Shown one piece after another: positions 49,156 to 58,030 of a stretch of 64,000 nucleotides of DNA; the stretch's first letter is position 1; every line of letters starts with the position of its first letter. The DNA comes from Tetramitus jugosus (lineage: Eukaryota > Heterolobosea > Eutetramitea > Acrasida > Vahlkampfiidae): positions 186,001 to 250,000 of the forward strand of contig OW569350.1 of assembly GCA_937625935.1 (NCBI GenBank). Direction: 5' to 3'. Position numbers and translations under genes: made by a program. The notes beneath the pieces were generated by a model. It saw only the letters and a list, made by a program, of their open reading frames with translations. It did not search any database and had not been told where the DNA came from.

Positions 49156-51027
49156 TCAAGTCTGATTCGCTCTCAATAGTACTTGAATGGTATTCAGTCT
49201 GTTGTTGGGAATAAGTTTGACGAGTATTGGTTTGGGTTCCAGCTTTTCTCTCGCTATTCTCTCTGCTTGCTCCTTGTAGATGGTGTTAACTTCGTTCAGA
49301 CGGGCATTGATTTCGTATATACCAGCCAACAGAGTCTGTAAATCTGGCATCGATGCCACAAATCTCTCATTGTCCATCTCTGTGACCAATGGCTTATCTA
49401 GTACTTGGCTGGCGTTTTTGGAAATGTTGCTCACTGCCGCAAATGTATCGCTCATGTTTGTCCAAATCAACTTAAGCATCCGCTGAGTGTGCACATCTTC
49501 CAACCCCGGTTTTTTCATGTTTGTTGTCATGAGAAAATTTGAAGGAGAGACCCTGTTGTAAGAACGTCCATCGTATTCGTCTTGATCTCCCAGAGCATCT
49601 TCTATTTCGTCATATCTAGATGAATGGCCTATGGATGTCGACATTGCATTCAACCTCACAAATTTTCGAGCCTTCTTCGATTTCTTTCCTCGTACGGATT
49701 CATGAGATTGGTCCATATCACTAATCATACTAGCCAATGACAGATCTTGCTTTTCTGATTTACTGTTCGTTTCTTTCAGAAATGTCTCCCATGTTTTCTT
49801 GTTCTTCAATATTTTAATAACCAAGTCATACTTTGGAGTATTCACAACCTTTTGTCTGAACTCTTCCTTCTCCTTGAACAATAATCCATTTTCTCGCATC
49901 AAATCTTCCATCTCTTGTCTCGTCTTTTCTTTCTCTATGGCCAAATCCTTCATCAATGCTTCATATTCGTTGATTATCTTTTGAAAATCCTCGCACTTCT
50001 CTCTTTCACTTCGAATCACTGAAAGACATGCTTCGAAAAAGTCACAGAAGTACTTGTATAACTTTTGAAGCAGTACACCACGTTCAACACAAGTGACAAA
50101 AGCTTGTCTTGATATCTCAAATAACGCCGTCACATGAATTTTAAAGGATTTTGTTAGTCTGATTAAAGTTATATCTTTGAAGGAATCCTCATCTTTGATA
50201 TCATTTTGTTCTGCATTCATTTGAGCAATCATCTTGTCCATCGTCTTCGCTAATAGGTACACTTCGGATCGTGTGGCAGGTGAGTACGATGGAAACATTA
50301 GTTTCCTCCATTCATTTGTTTTGGAATCAAATACTGGCGATCCATCATTGTCCTCATTCGACCCACTGTGAGCCATTATGGGAGAGTTTGAATACACGAA
50401 ATATTCTTCAGGAATCATAGTCTTCGGTATGCTTCGAGCATGAGTGTTCGGATTGTGTGTGTACTTGGTCACTGAGTCTTGCAAGTATGCAAGATATGAA
50501 CCTTCGGTCGAATCAAAAGCATCTGTCAGGGCTCTCTTGAGAACAATATCATTAACACCATTTGGTTTTACTATCTCCTTGTAGTTACTATTTCCAATTT
50601 TGCTCGTTTCAAGTATGTGATTCTTTTGGTCCCTCCGCGAGTTAAGATCTCTCCGATTCGGAAATGAGCCATGTCGCCCGAAGGATGAAGATGGAGGAGA
50701 GCTTGAAGGCCCTTCTTGTTTTTGTAGCTTTAAATTCTGTTGTATTTGATTGGTGTACACCTGATATGCATGTTGTCGGTTCGCTTGTTGGAAGGAACCG
50801 ATACCTGTGTTCGCGGGAGAAGATCGATTGGTTTGAGCTTTTAACTTGGATGGAGTAATACTTCTCGATGTGTTGGAGAGAGTAGGAAGCTTCCTCTCAT
50901 TACTTGCATGATTGTGATCTGTGCTGGTAAATAGTCTCATTATCGCTTCCAATTTTGTGTCTCTGAACAAACTCTGTCGTAAATGAGATGCAAGTCCAAT
51001 CGGAAAAAACTTCCAAGAGAGTTGCAT
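49156..51027 (-). CDS. AXDND1: AXDND1-like protein (axonemal dynein light-chain domain)
   Basis: 623 residues. The N-terminal 200 are basic, Ser/Gln-rich and disordered. The conserved block (about residues 240-330) includes WRKLMFPSYSPATRSEVYLL and VTALFEISRQAFVTCVERGVLLQKLYKYF. It has the signature of the axonemal dynein light-chain (p28/DNALI1, PF10211-type) domain, especially the CVERGxLLxK motif. A coiled coil follows (QKIINEYEALMKDLAIEKEKTRQEMEDL written in part: EYEALMKDLAIEKEK), then an acidic/basic linker and a helical C-terminus. The length and the long extensions fit AXDND1 rather than the short light chain itself. Expected in the flagellar axoneme. An alternative start at residue 30 (MRLFTSTDH) is possible. 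Confidence 0.75.
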   Translation of the reverse strand: MQLSWKFFPIGLASHLRQSLFRDTKLEAIMRLFTSTDHNHASNERKLPTLSNTSRSITPSKLKAQTNRSSPANTGIGSFQQANRQHAYQVYTNQIQQNLKLQKQEGPSSSPPSSSFGRHGSFPNRRDLNSRRDQKNHILETSKIGNSNYKEIVKPNGVNDIVLKRALTDAFDSTEGSYLAYLQDSVTKYTHNPNTHARSIPKTMIPEEYFVYSNSPIMAHSGSNEDNDGSPVFDSKTNEWRKLMFPSYSPATRSEVYLLAKTMDKMIAQMNAEQNDIKDEDSFKDITLIRLTKSFKIHVTALFEISRQAFVTCVERGVLLQKLYKYFCDFFEACLSVIRSEREKCEDFQKIINEYEALMKDLAIEKEKTRQEMEDLMRENGLLFKEKEEFRQKVVNTPKYDLVIKILKNKKTWETFLKETNSKSEKQDLSLASMISDMDQSHESVRGKKSKKARKFVRLNAMSTSIGHSSRYDEIEDALGDQDEYDGRSYNRVSPSNFLMTTNMKKPGLEDVHTQRMLKLIWTNMSDTFAAVSNISKNASQVLDKPLVTEMDNERFVASMPDLQTLLAGIYEINARLNEVNTIYKEQAERIAREKLEPKPILVKLIPNNRLNTIQVLLRANQT

Positions 51028-51188
51028 TTACATTGGTGTCTGAACCGTTTTGTGAACCGTTTTGTTTGCACATTGACAACTAGAAACCAAAAGAGGTTAT
51101 CTATGAAGTATCAAACATGAAAAATGTGAAGATAAACAAGAGTAAGAGTTAATCGAACCAATTTGCAACCTGCGGGCCGCCGTTACCT

Positions 51189-52385
51189 TCACAAACGACT
51201 CTGGATACCTAATGAACTCTTCTTCCAGTTCAATACCACTTGTTCGATTCCTTCTTCTAGGGGTATGCTAGGCTCATAATTCAATAGCTCTTTCGCATCA
51301 GAAATGTCAAATATTAGACTCTTGCCCAAAATACACGCGTTATATCTTGTGAGTGGTGGATCAGAGGAGTACCATCCAAACAATGAGTACACCATCTCGA
51401 AAAAGCTACCTGCATAGTACGCAAGAGAGAATGGCAATTTTCGAGGAGTGAATACTTCGTCTTTGTTGCCTTCTTCAATCTCTCTCGCATCATCCTTGTT
51501 GATCACTAGTCGCGTGTGAAGCATGAGGCGAGCAATCAGCTTCAAAACATCGTACAGATCCCTCTTCTCCCCACCTGTGATATTGAAGCAACGACCTATT
51601 GCTTCGTGTCGGTTTGTCTTCATCGCACACACAATAGCACTCGCTGCATCTTCCACATGTGTCAACTCAGTCCACACCGGTTCATCTCCATCCTTCAAAT
51701 TTACAAACTTTCGACTGGCCAAACGTTGTAGCAATATGGGGAGGAGAGTCGTATCGCCTGGACCATAGAGTGCACGTGGTCTGATGACAATCAGCGGCAA
51801 GTTATGTTCCTTTGAATACTGAAGACTTAACTCTTCAGCCTCAAACTTGGTTTTCGAATACTCATTCAGAAAAGTTCCACTTTCTCCACCTGGTTTCGTG
51901 TCGCGTGTCACAACACCATCACTCTTGTCATCAAAGCACACCGAAGCAAAAATGGAAGGACTACCCACAAATATAAATCGATGCAAATCATGCTTCGTAT
52001 GGTGACTCCTGCTCGCACCGACAACAGCGTCCAACAAATGCTTGGTGGCCAACACATTGGCATTCCAATAATCACTTGGATTGCCCCATGGTGCACACAG
52101 AGCAGCACAATGAATCACAAAATGAAAGTGAACGTTGTTGCACAACTCTTGCAGTTCCTTAAACCCTTGTGCCGATGACAGATCCAGCTCCACAAATTTG
52201 CAGCGTTGCCCAGAATACTCTGATTCTAGTTCCTTGCCAATGAGTGCTCTTCGACCAATGGCATACACCTCAAAATGACTATGCTGTTGGTCAGGGGACG
52301 ATGATGGCACAGACAATAGTTTTCTTATGAGAGCTTGACCCAAGAATCCAGTTGCACCAGTCAGTAGAACCCTTTGAATCGGCAT
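51189..52385 (-). CDS. 3-beta-hydroxysteroid dehydrogenase/isomerase family protein (NSDHL-like)
   Basis: 398 residues from the ATG at 52385 (MPIQRVLLTGATGFLG). The Rossmann NAD(P) motif TGATGFLG is at residues 9-16; the catalytic Tyr176-x3-Lys180 is in EYSKTK. Other family landmarks are VIHCAAL, RFIFVGSPS, LPLIVIRPRALYGPGD and THVEDAASAIVCAM. A hydrophobic segment near residues 310-335 (FSLAYYAGSFFEMVYSLFGWY) may attach it to membranes. Extended SDR enzymes of this kind oxidise 3-beta-hydroxysterols or remove C4 groups in sterol synthesis; the exact substrate is not clear. The frame stays open upstream with ATGs at 52646-52649 preceding a hydrophobic stretch, which would give a signal-anchored isoform but would overlap the divergent gene at 52605. 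Confidence 0.85.
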   Translation of the reverse strand: MPIQRVLLTGATGFLGQALIRKLLSVPSSSPDQQHSHFEVYAIGRRALIGKELESEYSGQRCKFVELDLSSAQGFKELQELCNNVHFHFVIHCAALCAPWGNPSDYWNANVLATKHLLDAVVGASRSHHTKHDLHRFIFVGSPSIFASVCFDDKSDGVVTRDTKPGGESGTFLNEYSKTKFEAEELSLQYSKEHNLPLIVIRPRALYGPGDTTLLPILLQRLASRKFVNLKDGDEPVWTELTHVEDAASAIVCAMKTNRHEAIGRCFNITGGEKRDLYDVLKLIARLMLHTRLVINKDDAREIEEGNKDEVFTPRKLPFSLAYYAGSFFEMVYSLFGWYSSDPPLTRYNACILGKSLIFDISDAKELLNYEPSIPLEEGIEQVVLNWKKSSLGIQSRL

Positions 52386-52604
52386 CGAACCTTTTTCCTC
52401 AATCACGTGTTGCTGTTGATGATGCTTGTTTCTTTGTTTTGTGCTAGGGCAATTTTTCTGAACGTCACATGCATAGAAATGAAGCACGCTTTGATCTTGT
52501 TGTTGAGCTATTACCCGTTGAAGACAAGAGAGGATTGGTCTCTCATCTTGTTGTTGATAAGAACTTGATGAAGTTGCGTGAGGTTCTCTCCCATCAACAA
52601 CAAT

Positions 52605-52970
52605 ATGAGAAGAGAAAACAACCAACAACAAAACAACAATGATCATCATCTGGTTCAGAAAACAACACAAATAGATGACATTATTCAGAACAACCGTCAT
52701 GGCCGCCAACAACATCAGTTGATTGACAACAATGAACAACAACAGCATCAAGAAGATAACGGCAAGCTACCTCAAGAAACTGATGTTGACAATGCGAGTC
52801 AACAACGAAAAGAACGGAAATTGGGGCTGACAACAGCAAAGAATAAAAGCAAGAGTTGGATTGATGCTTGGTCCGTTAAGCTACTGATCATTTTTATCAC
52901 GAGTGCATTGACTGTGATACTGGTGCGATATCTGCAAGAAGACTCGATTGATGTTGCCTTACCTGTTTAG
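52605..52970 (+). CDS. Putative tail-anchored membrane protein, unknown function
   Basis: 121 residues from the ATG at 52605 (MRRENNQQQNNNDHHL). The cytosolic part is Gln/Asn/Asp-rich and then basic (RKERKLGLTTAKNKSKS). A single hydrophobic helix near the C-terminus (VKLLIIFITSALTVILVRYL) is followed by a short tail (QEDSIDVALPV), giving tail-anchored topology. No recognised domain. Divergent from the 3-beta-HSD family gene with about 220 bp between the preferred starts. Confidence 0.65.
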   Translation: MRRENNQQQNNNDHHLVQKTTQIDDIIQNNRHGRQQHQLIDNNEQQQHQEDNGKLPQETDVDNASQQRKERKLGLTTAKNKSKSWIDAWSVKLLIIFITSALTVILVRYLQEDSIDVALPV

Positions 52971-53149
52971 TCTTTTTATCCTTTCTAGAAGTCTCTCAAG
53001 ATGTATCATACCATGCGAAAGCTTTCTGCAGCTGATCAGCTGAATAAATTATTATGCGCTTCTGAACTTCTCCCTTTTGAGCTTAAAAAACAAACAACAA
53101 AGCATTTGTTTGACAATCAAATTGCAATCATTCATTGTTCGTGTGAAAA

Positions 53150-54304
53150 ATGAAGGCAATCACAAAGTGGCCACAGAGCTCTGTCAAGCGTATCGTGTTG
53201 ACCTTCTCTGGTCAAAACAGTCAATTCAAGGGCATGTTTCAACCATTTCAAGATCATCCATTCTTTGACCGTTTTCTGAATAATGGCAATGCACAACAAG
53301 TGCAATCCATATTGTTTCCCTCGATGAACAAGGACTATTATTCTACTTGTACGTCCTATGCTCAGCCTGCGATTCTGCTGCACAGTGTCATGCTACTGTC
53401 TTATTTGAACCATAGATTGACTGAGGCAGCAACAAGCAATAAGAGGCTTCTCTTTGCGTCCAAGGATCAAGAAACACCTCATTTGTTGAGCATGGGTCAC
53501 TCCCTTGGTGAATATTCTGCCCTTTGTGCGAGCAATTGCGATACAGAGTCGTTGTTGGTTAAACATGTTGACAAAGCGATGGAATTGGTGCATCAGAGAG
53601 GTCTATTCATTCGCCAAGTCATAGAAGAACAAGAGACATTAGTACCTGAGAAACAGTTTGGCATGTCTGCTCTATTGTTCACAATTGATCTCACGGAAGA
53701 TCAAATGATATACATTATGGATTTTGTGCGTATGGAGAGTACCAAGCATTCATTGGTTTGTGATGTGGCCAACATCAATTCCAATCGACAACTTGTGTTG
53801 AGTGGATGGAAGCAAGATGTGTCACATATCGCTAATCTTCTGTCTACTGAACTCAACGCCACTTACAGCATCAAAACGAGAGTATTTCCACTACAAAATG
53901 TTGCAGCACCATTCCACTGTCGTCTATTGACTCCAGTAGCAGACAAACTCGGAGATCTATTGAATCGAACTTATGCTGAAGAGATGGAACAAAACAAGCA
54001 ACTTCACATACCAATTGTCAGTAACACAAGTGCGTCAGTCATGACCCATGTTGCTGATTTAGTTCATACACTTCCAGAGCAAGTTTACAAGCCTGTTCTT
54101 TGGCGTCAATCCCTCTTAACAGCTTATAACTACATGAACACTAAGAAGCAAAGTCTCGAAGATGAAGAGGATCCAATACTCTTTATTGAGATTAGTCCAA
54201 AGCCCACACTGACACCATTTACAAGTTCTGTTTTGGGTAATCACAGTGGTATTCGGACATTATGTCTAACGCAACCCAACGATGTGGATCACTTGTTCGA
54301 TTAG
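53150..54304 (+). CDS. MCAT: Malonyl-CoA:ACP transacylase (mitochondrial type II fatty acid synthesis)
   Basis: 384 residues. FabD/MCAT fold with the start motif IVLTFSGQNSQFKGMF, the nucleophile elbow GHSLGEYSAL (Ser118) and the catalytic His256 in APFHCRLLTPVADKL. Further conserved segments are YAQPAILLHSV near residue 70, PIVSNTSASVM, and the C-terminal FIEISPKPTLT. The enzyme loads malonate onto acyl carrier protein. The N-terminus is basic and could be a short mitochondrial presequence (MKAITKWPQSSVKR), which fits the organellar MCAT. Insertions relative to bacterial FabD occur before the elbow (NKRLLFASKDQETPHL) and after it. Confidence 0.92.
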   Translation: MKAITKWPQSSVKRIVLTFSGQNSQFKGMFQPFQDHPFFDRFLNNGNAQQVQSILFPSMNKDYYSTCTSYAQPAILLHSVMLLSYLNHRLTEAATSNKRLLFASKDQETPHLLSMGHSLGEYSALCASNCDTESLLVKHVDKAMELVHQRGLFIRQVIEEQETLVPEKQFGMSALLFTIDLTEDQMIYIMDFVRMESTKHSLVCDVANINSNRQLVLSGWKQDVSHIANLLSTELNATYSIKTRVFPLQNVAAPFHCRLLTPVADKLGDLLNRTYAEEMEQNKQLHIPIVSNTSASVMTHVADLVHTLPEQVYKPVLWRQSLLTAYNYMNTKKQSLEDEEDPILFIEISPKPTLTPFTSSVLGNHSGIRTLCLTQPNDVDHLFD

Positions 54305-54420
54305 CCAACCCATGAATCAAAATCTCCGACACTTCATTCCTGAATTCCAACATGAAGTTTCAAAGAAACCACATCACCAGATCAATCTCTTTCAGATTTC
54401 TTTCACCTTTTAAGCAAGTA

Positions 54421-54580
54421 GAAGTTGTGGTACCAATCGGTTCTGAGCACCAATCCAACTCAGATAACACACCAGTTTGAAGACCTCATAGTGCACGGTG
54501 GCAAAGCCACTGGTGGATCAGAGCTCTATTCCGAGTTTCTGATCCATTTTCTTACCAATAAAACAGAAGCAATTCAATAA
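54421..54580 (+). pseudogene. Fragment of an unknown gene family (copy 1)
   Basis: An open stretch ending at TAA 54580 reads LWYQSVLSTNPTQITHQF, then EDLIVHGGKATGGSELYSEF and LIHFLTNKTEAIQ. The last part resembles copy 2 at 56140-56473 (QF...KVACGIALYSELQSHFKHN), and the DNA shares CTxTATTCCGAGTT. A 3' splice-site-like sequence precedes it at about 54400-54420, so it could be a terminal exon; the upstream exon is not identifiable. The family is unknown. The rest of 54305-54771 holds a 17-bp direct repeat (AACAGAAGCAATTCAAT near 54560 and 54744). Confidence 0.3.
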
Positions 54581-54771
54581 GACATGTGGTGTCATTGCCT
54601 TCCAATGTGCCTCTTCTGATTCATGTTGCCACAACAACATCCGCTCTCACGTTTGCGACGCGGATCTATACAATCCATCGTGCAATTGTCTGATGACTTT
54701 TAGTAATTGAAGTCAACTCAGATCCACAAAGAAATGTTGTTCAAACAGAAGCAATTCAATTCAATGCAAAA

Positions 54772-54890
54772 GCCTACATTACTGAGGGTTCTCGAGTAGT
54801 CTCCTATCTCAATACTAACTCAGCCAGATGGTGCTTAACTTCTCTATTCGAAATGGGAAGAGGTGGTTCCACCATTGTATGAACGTAGAC
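54772..54890 (-). rRNA. 5S ribosomal RNA (full length)
   Basis: The minus strand reads GTCTACG at the start and GTAGGC at the end (helix I pairs), with the eukaryotic 5S core GAAGTTAAGCACC, TTAGTATTGAGATAGGAGAC and a T4 terminator next to the 3' end. 119 nt, the usual length. The internal control region for Pol III (A-box AAGTTAAGC type, C-box GATAGGAGAC type) is intact. It lies beside the 3' end of a LINE fragment in the same orientation. Confidence 0.9.
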
Positions 54891-54899
54891 ATTTATTTT

Positions 54900-55590
54900 G
54901 CTTTTTCACATATTTTGGCCATTTTGGCGATGAGCAACCGCAAGATTCTAAATACCAAGTCAAATGATTGTATTAAAAAAAGGAAATGAAAAGGTGATGA
55001 AGGGTGTCAATGCACCTCCTCTTCACCCTGTTCATGAATGTTCTTGCTTTCTTCTCTGCCGTGATGTTCTTCAAGAATTCTTCGGGACTCCCATATTCTT
55101 GAGCTCATGTCCACTTTCACTGCCTTCTGTTCATTATGGCCCTTGGACACCTGATCAAACAGACAGTGGAGCACACTCTCGGGCTCACTTTGACACCAGC
55201 TACACATGACCTGCATATCACCAGTGTTGTATAGATACCATACAACCTCTGCTGTGTGTAGTGTTCCACTGCGTATCTGTGCATGAAATCATTCCAGCGT
55301 CCTACTCTTGCACATCTTTCTTGGTCAAACAGAGACTGAAGATGCGATCTACTTTCCACAAACAGATTGTCCTGGTACAAGTCCGGTTCTGCACATTCGA
55401 CTGACCTCTTCCCTCCACATCCTCATCCACTCATTTGGGATACTAACACTTTCAGCACCTTAAACGATATTGCAGGCGGGAAAGATATGTTTGAATTCCT
55501 TCATACACAGAGGGTGATCGTCAACCATTAGTTGCCGCATGGTTTGTGATACCTACCTTGTAGAGCTCTTGAGAGTTGCACGTGGTTTCC
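54900..55590 (-). mobile_element. LINE fragment (RT C-terminus with zinc knuckle) between two 5S genes
   Basis: On the minus strand, NEWMRMWREEVSRMCRTG, then HYTQQRLYGIYTT and the zinc knuckle CSWCQSEPESVLHCLFDQ (about 55150-55210) correspond to the C-terminal region of the LINE RT proteins at 5-6.7 kb. The frame ends at 55007 with a Glu/His-rich tail. Upstream sequence (MRQLMVDDHPLCMKEF, about 55500-55540) is probably part of it. There is no RT palm: the copy is 5'-truncated, and its truncated end is about 45 bp from the plus-strand 5S gene. Confidence 0.65.
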
Positions 55591-55635
55591 TTTGCCCTCC
55601 TTCGGCGCCAAAAATAATGACAAGTTGAATCTAAT

Positions 55636-55750
55636 GTCTACGTTCATACAATGGTGGAACCACCTCTTCCCATTTCGAATAGAGAAGTTAAGCACCATCT
55701 GGCTTAGTATTGAGATAGGAGACTACTCGAGAACCCTCAGTAATGTAGGC
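55636..55750 (+). rRNA. 5S ribosomal RNA, variant with a 4-nt deletion
   Basis: Same sequence as the minus-strand copy at 54772-54890 along nearly its whole length, including helix I and a T4 terminator after GTAGGC. It lacks four bases (GAGT) in the segment corresponding to ATCTGGCTGAGTTAGTATTG, shortening it to 115 nt. The missing bases fall in the helix IV/loop region, so it may be a 5S pseudogene; the first half and promoter elements are intact and transcription remains possible. Confidence 0.8.
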
Positions 55751-55751
55751 T

Positions 55752-56093
55752 TTTGTCGCTGGTTGGCGATGTGTGATCACAAGGCCTTAAGCAGCTCACC
55801 TTTTGAAACACCTTGTCCCATACGAGTTGTCTCACTGATTGATTCAATCTCTTCATATCAATGTCACATAGTACAATTCCTCTGCTCCTATCCTCCTCAC
55901 CAAGCATGTTCATCCACTCATTCCATTCCTCTCTCTTCGTATCGAGTTCACTCTGTAAAAACATCTGATACTCGATCACTTCTGGCAGTGGCAGATTCAA
56001 CATCAACCTTTTCCTCATCATCATTGACTTCACGTTGGTTTTCTCTGAATTATGGAACTCTCCTCGGATATTTGAAGAACTCAGGAAAACCAT
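55752..56093 (-). pseudogene. Gene fragment of unknown family abutting the 5S copy
   Basis: The minus-strand open frame (MVFLSSSNIRGEFHNSEK...) contains a plausibly coding helical stretch (EYQMFLQSELDTKREEWNEW, MNMLGEEDRSRGIVLCDIDM, QSVRQLVWDKVFQKV). It then runs into the reverse complement of the 5S rRNA 3' flank, where it ends. This suggests a gene or element truncated at the 5S boundary. No family recognised; the opposite-strand frame reads through the 5S gene and is discarded. Confidence 0.3.
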
Positions 56094-56139
56094 ACTTTCT
56101 TTAGTCAGAAGTTGTTCGGTTTTCCTCTTGATCTAGACT

Positions 56140-56473
56140 CGAGGAAGAACGAGATTTTATATCCGAGCAGTTCCAAGCACATTTGAAAGCCTTCACTGTC
56201 CAAAGTCACAAAGTGGCTTGTGGGATCGCGCTTTATTCCGAGTTGCAGTCCCATTTCAAACACAACAATAGAAGTTCCAAGGACACACCAATTGTTCATG
56301 CATTGTTCGACTTAATGGACCGTGTCAACCATTCGAAAGCTTCGTTTGTACCTTGTCCTTTGGAAACAGATGTCATAAACACTTCGATAGATCTGCTGTG
56401 CAGACCTGCAGATTCTCCACCTGGTCCTAACTCCCAAAGCACTGAAAAGATCCATTTTATTATTGAAATTTAA
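56140..56473 (+). pseudogene. Fragment of an unknown gene family (copy 2)
   Basis: An open frame without its own ATG reads LEEERDFISEQFQAHL, then KAFTVQSHKVACGIALYSEL, LMDRVNHSKASFVPCPLETD and, at the end, STEKIHFIIEI before a stop at 56473. Helical and fairly complex in sequence, it looks like a real C-terminal exon. A stop codon lies just upstream and no start is evident. It resembles copy 1 at 54421-54580 around the ALYSEL/ELYSEF segment. The ankyrin gene begins only 16 bp later. Confidence 0.35.
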
Positions 56474-56489
56474 TAGAAGATATCACACC

Positions 56490-56859
56490 ATGTCTGAAAC
56501 ATTGGTATGTTCGAGAAGTCAGCCGGAGAAACTGAACCGTTTTGTCGTTTACAGAAAAGACTAAAAACATCGGAAACTCACGAACAGACATGGAGCAACA
56601 TTATCCTTTGCATGTAGCCGCAGGAAGAGGGTTGTTACCTATTGTGAAGCATATGATTGAGGTGAAAGGGATGGACGTAAACTCGGTCGCCTCTGAAAGA
56701 ATGAACTGGACACCACTTCACTACGCTGCCTACTACAACAAGCCTGAAGTAGTCTCGTACCTATTGTCTCGAAAGGCGAGAAAAGATTTGAAGAACATGT
56801 CTGGTCGAACACCCATGGACATTTCGGCTGATATTCGTATTCAACGCTTGCTTGCTTAG
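56490..56859 (+). CDS. Small ankyrin-repeat protein
   Basis: Two exons are proposed: 56490..56504 (MSETL) and 56560..56859, giving 104 residues. Donor GTATGT follows ATTG; the frame is kept only if the acceptor is the AG at 56558-56559 rather than the CAG five bases upstream. A simpler alternative is the internal ATG at 56590 (89 residues). Ankyrin repeats are clear: YPLHVAAGRGLLPIVKHMIE, then NWTPLHYAAYYNKPEVVSYL and SGRTPMDISADIRIQRLL. With about three repeats and no other domain it is probably a binding adaptor; the partner is unknown. Confidence 0.75.
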
Positions 56860-56925
56860 ATATCAATATAGAATAAACACTCTGTAAAATAAATATGGAA
56901 ATGTTGATCAAGTGGTTTATTCTGC

Positions 56926-57753
56926 TTACCACTTGGCGTTCAATTGCTTCAACCATGTAGCGTATGGCTCTTGAGCAAGAATTGGAATCTTGGAGAGAAC
57001 ATACTCATCGAACAATGGATACCAATCTGGCAATCCCTGTGCAAATGGAGTATGAATCACGAGCCAGTGATAGCAAAACATGATAAAGAAGAACAAGTGC
57101 AATGCCAAGAACCCTTGCAAAGCCTTTTGCAAAAATCCCTTATTGTTCACAACGCGCTTGGAAAATGGTCTCTCATTCCACAATCGAGTCATGATTGCAA
57201 TCGGATACGTGGCATACAGTGAATAACAAATGACAAATTGGATTGGATTGGTTGCTCCTTCCAATCCCGTAGCCAAACACAAAACCATGCTATACAATAG
57301 CGCACTTGAGTGAATAAAGGCCAAGGAACGATAGGAACCAGCTTTTCCAAAAAAGAAGGCAAACGCCAAAATGGCATTCACAGGTGTCAAAAACAAGATA
57401 TTGATCCATTCCATGACTTGCCAGAAAAATGGATTTTCAATCATGATTGGATCAATGTTGTTTCCCCATGGCATGTACACTTGATCAGTAATGATTTGTG
57501 GTGGCCAATTGAATGGTTTCTTTGCATGTTGTAGCTCTGGAATGGAGAGACCCATGGCTGGTCCAAGCACATTGTGATAATCAATGGTGGCCGAACTGAG
57601 AATGAACACGAGGTAGAAACCAATGATGAACAAGTCGTATGGTCTCTTGTGCAGTGGTACGACGACATCTTCTTGCTTGACTTGTTGTTGTGTAGTTTCA
57701 ACAACCTTGACTGGTGCTGCTGTAGCTGTGGTTGTTGTTTGCTTCTTACCCAT
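56926..57753 (-). CDS. EXPERA-domain membrane protein (TMEM97/EBP/TM6SF group)
   Basis: 275 residues. After a Thr/Gln/Val-rich cytosolic N-terminus, the EXPERA domain begins at KRPYDLFIIGFYLVFILSSA, continues with TIDYHNVLGP and four to five membrane helices. These include EWINILFLTPVNAILAFAFF, RSLAFIHSSALLYSMVLCLA and the helix with CYSLYATYPIAIMTRLW. The C-terminal helix FLALHLFFFIMFCYHWLVIH is followed by a soluble tail. The group includes sterol isomerase EBP and the sigma-2 receptor TMEM97. Which function applies is not evident, so a sterol or lipid ligand in the ER is only inferred. Confidence 0.82.
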   Translation of the reverse strand: MGKKQTTTTATAAPVKVVETTQQQVKQEDVVVPLHKRPYDLFIIGFYLVFILSSATIDYHNVLGPAMGLSIPELQHAKKPFNWPPQIITDQVYMPWGNNIDPIMIENPFFWQVMEWINILFLTPVNAILAFAFFFGKAGSYRSLAFIHSSALLYSMVLCLATGLEGATNPIQFVICYSLYATYPIAIMTRLWNERPFSKRVVNNKGFLQKALQGFLALHLFFFIMFCYHWLVIHTPFAQGLPDWYPLFDEYVLSKIPILAQEPYATWLKQLNAKW

Positions 57754-58030
57754 GATGTTGGATGTGATTGTTGTTGTTGTCTCGAAGGTGTTTTGTGTTT
57801 GAGGGTGGTTGTGTTTGCTGCAGCGGATAGAAAAAGCGAGGGAAAAACGGAGTCAGCGATCCCTATGGATAGTCCTGATCGGTATCTCCTGTGTTTGTGC
57901 CGACGGTTGTGTGTGAAATGTAGCATGTCACAAACGCTCGTGAAAGGTCACTTGTCTCCGTCCGTAAATAAAATGTCCAAGATGATCAAACAAAAAAAAA
58001 TTTGTTTCAAGGTGGTGTGAAAAAAAAACT

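Noticed and set aside
55592-56104. Plus-strand 170-codon frame
   Set aside because: It reads straight through the 5S rRNA gene and opposite a more plausible minus-strand coding remnant.
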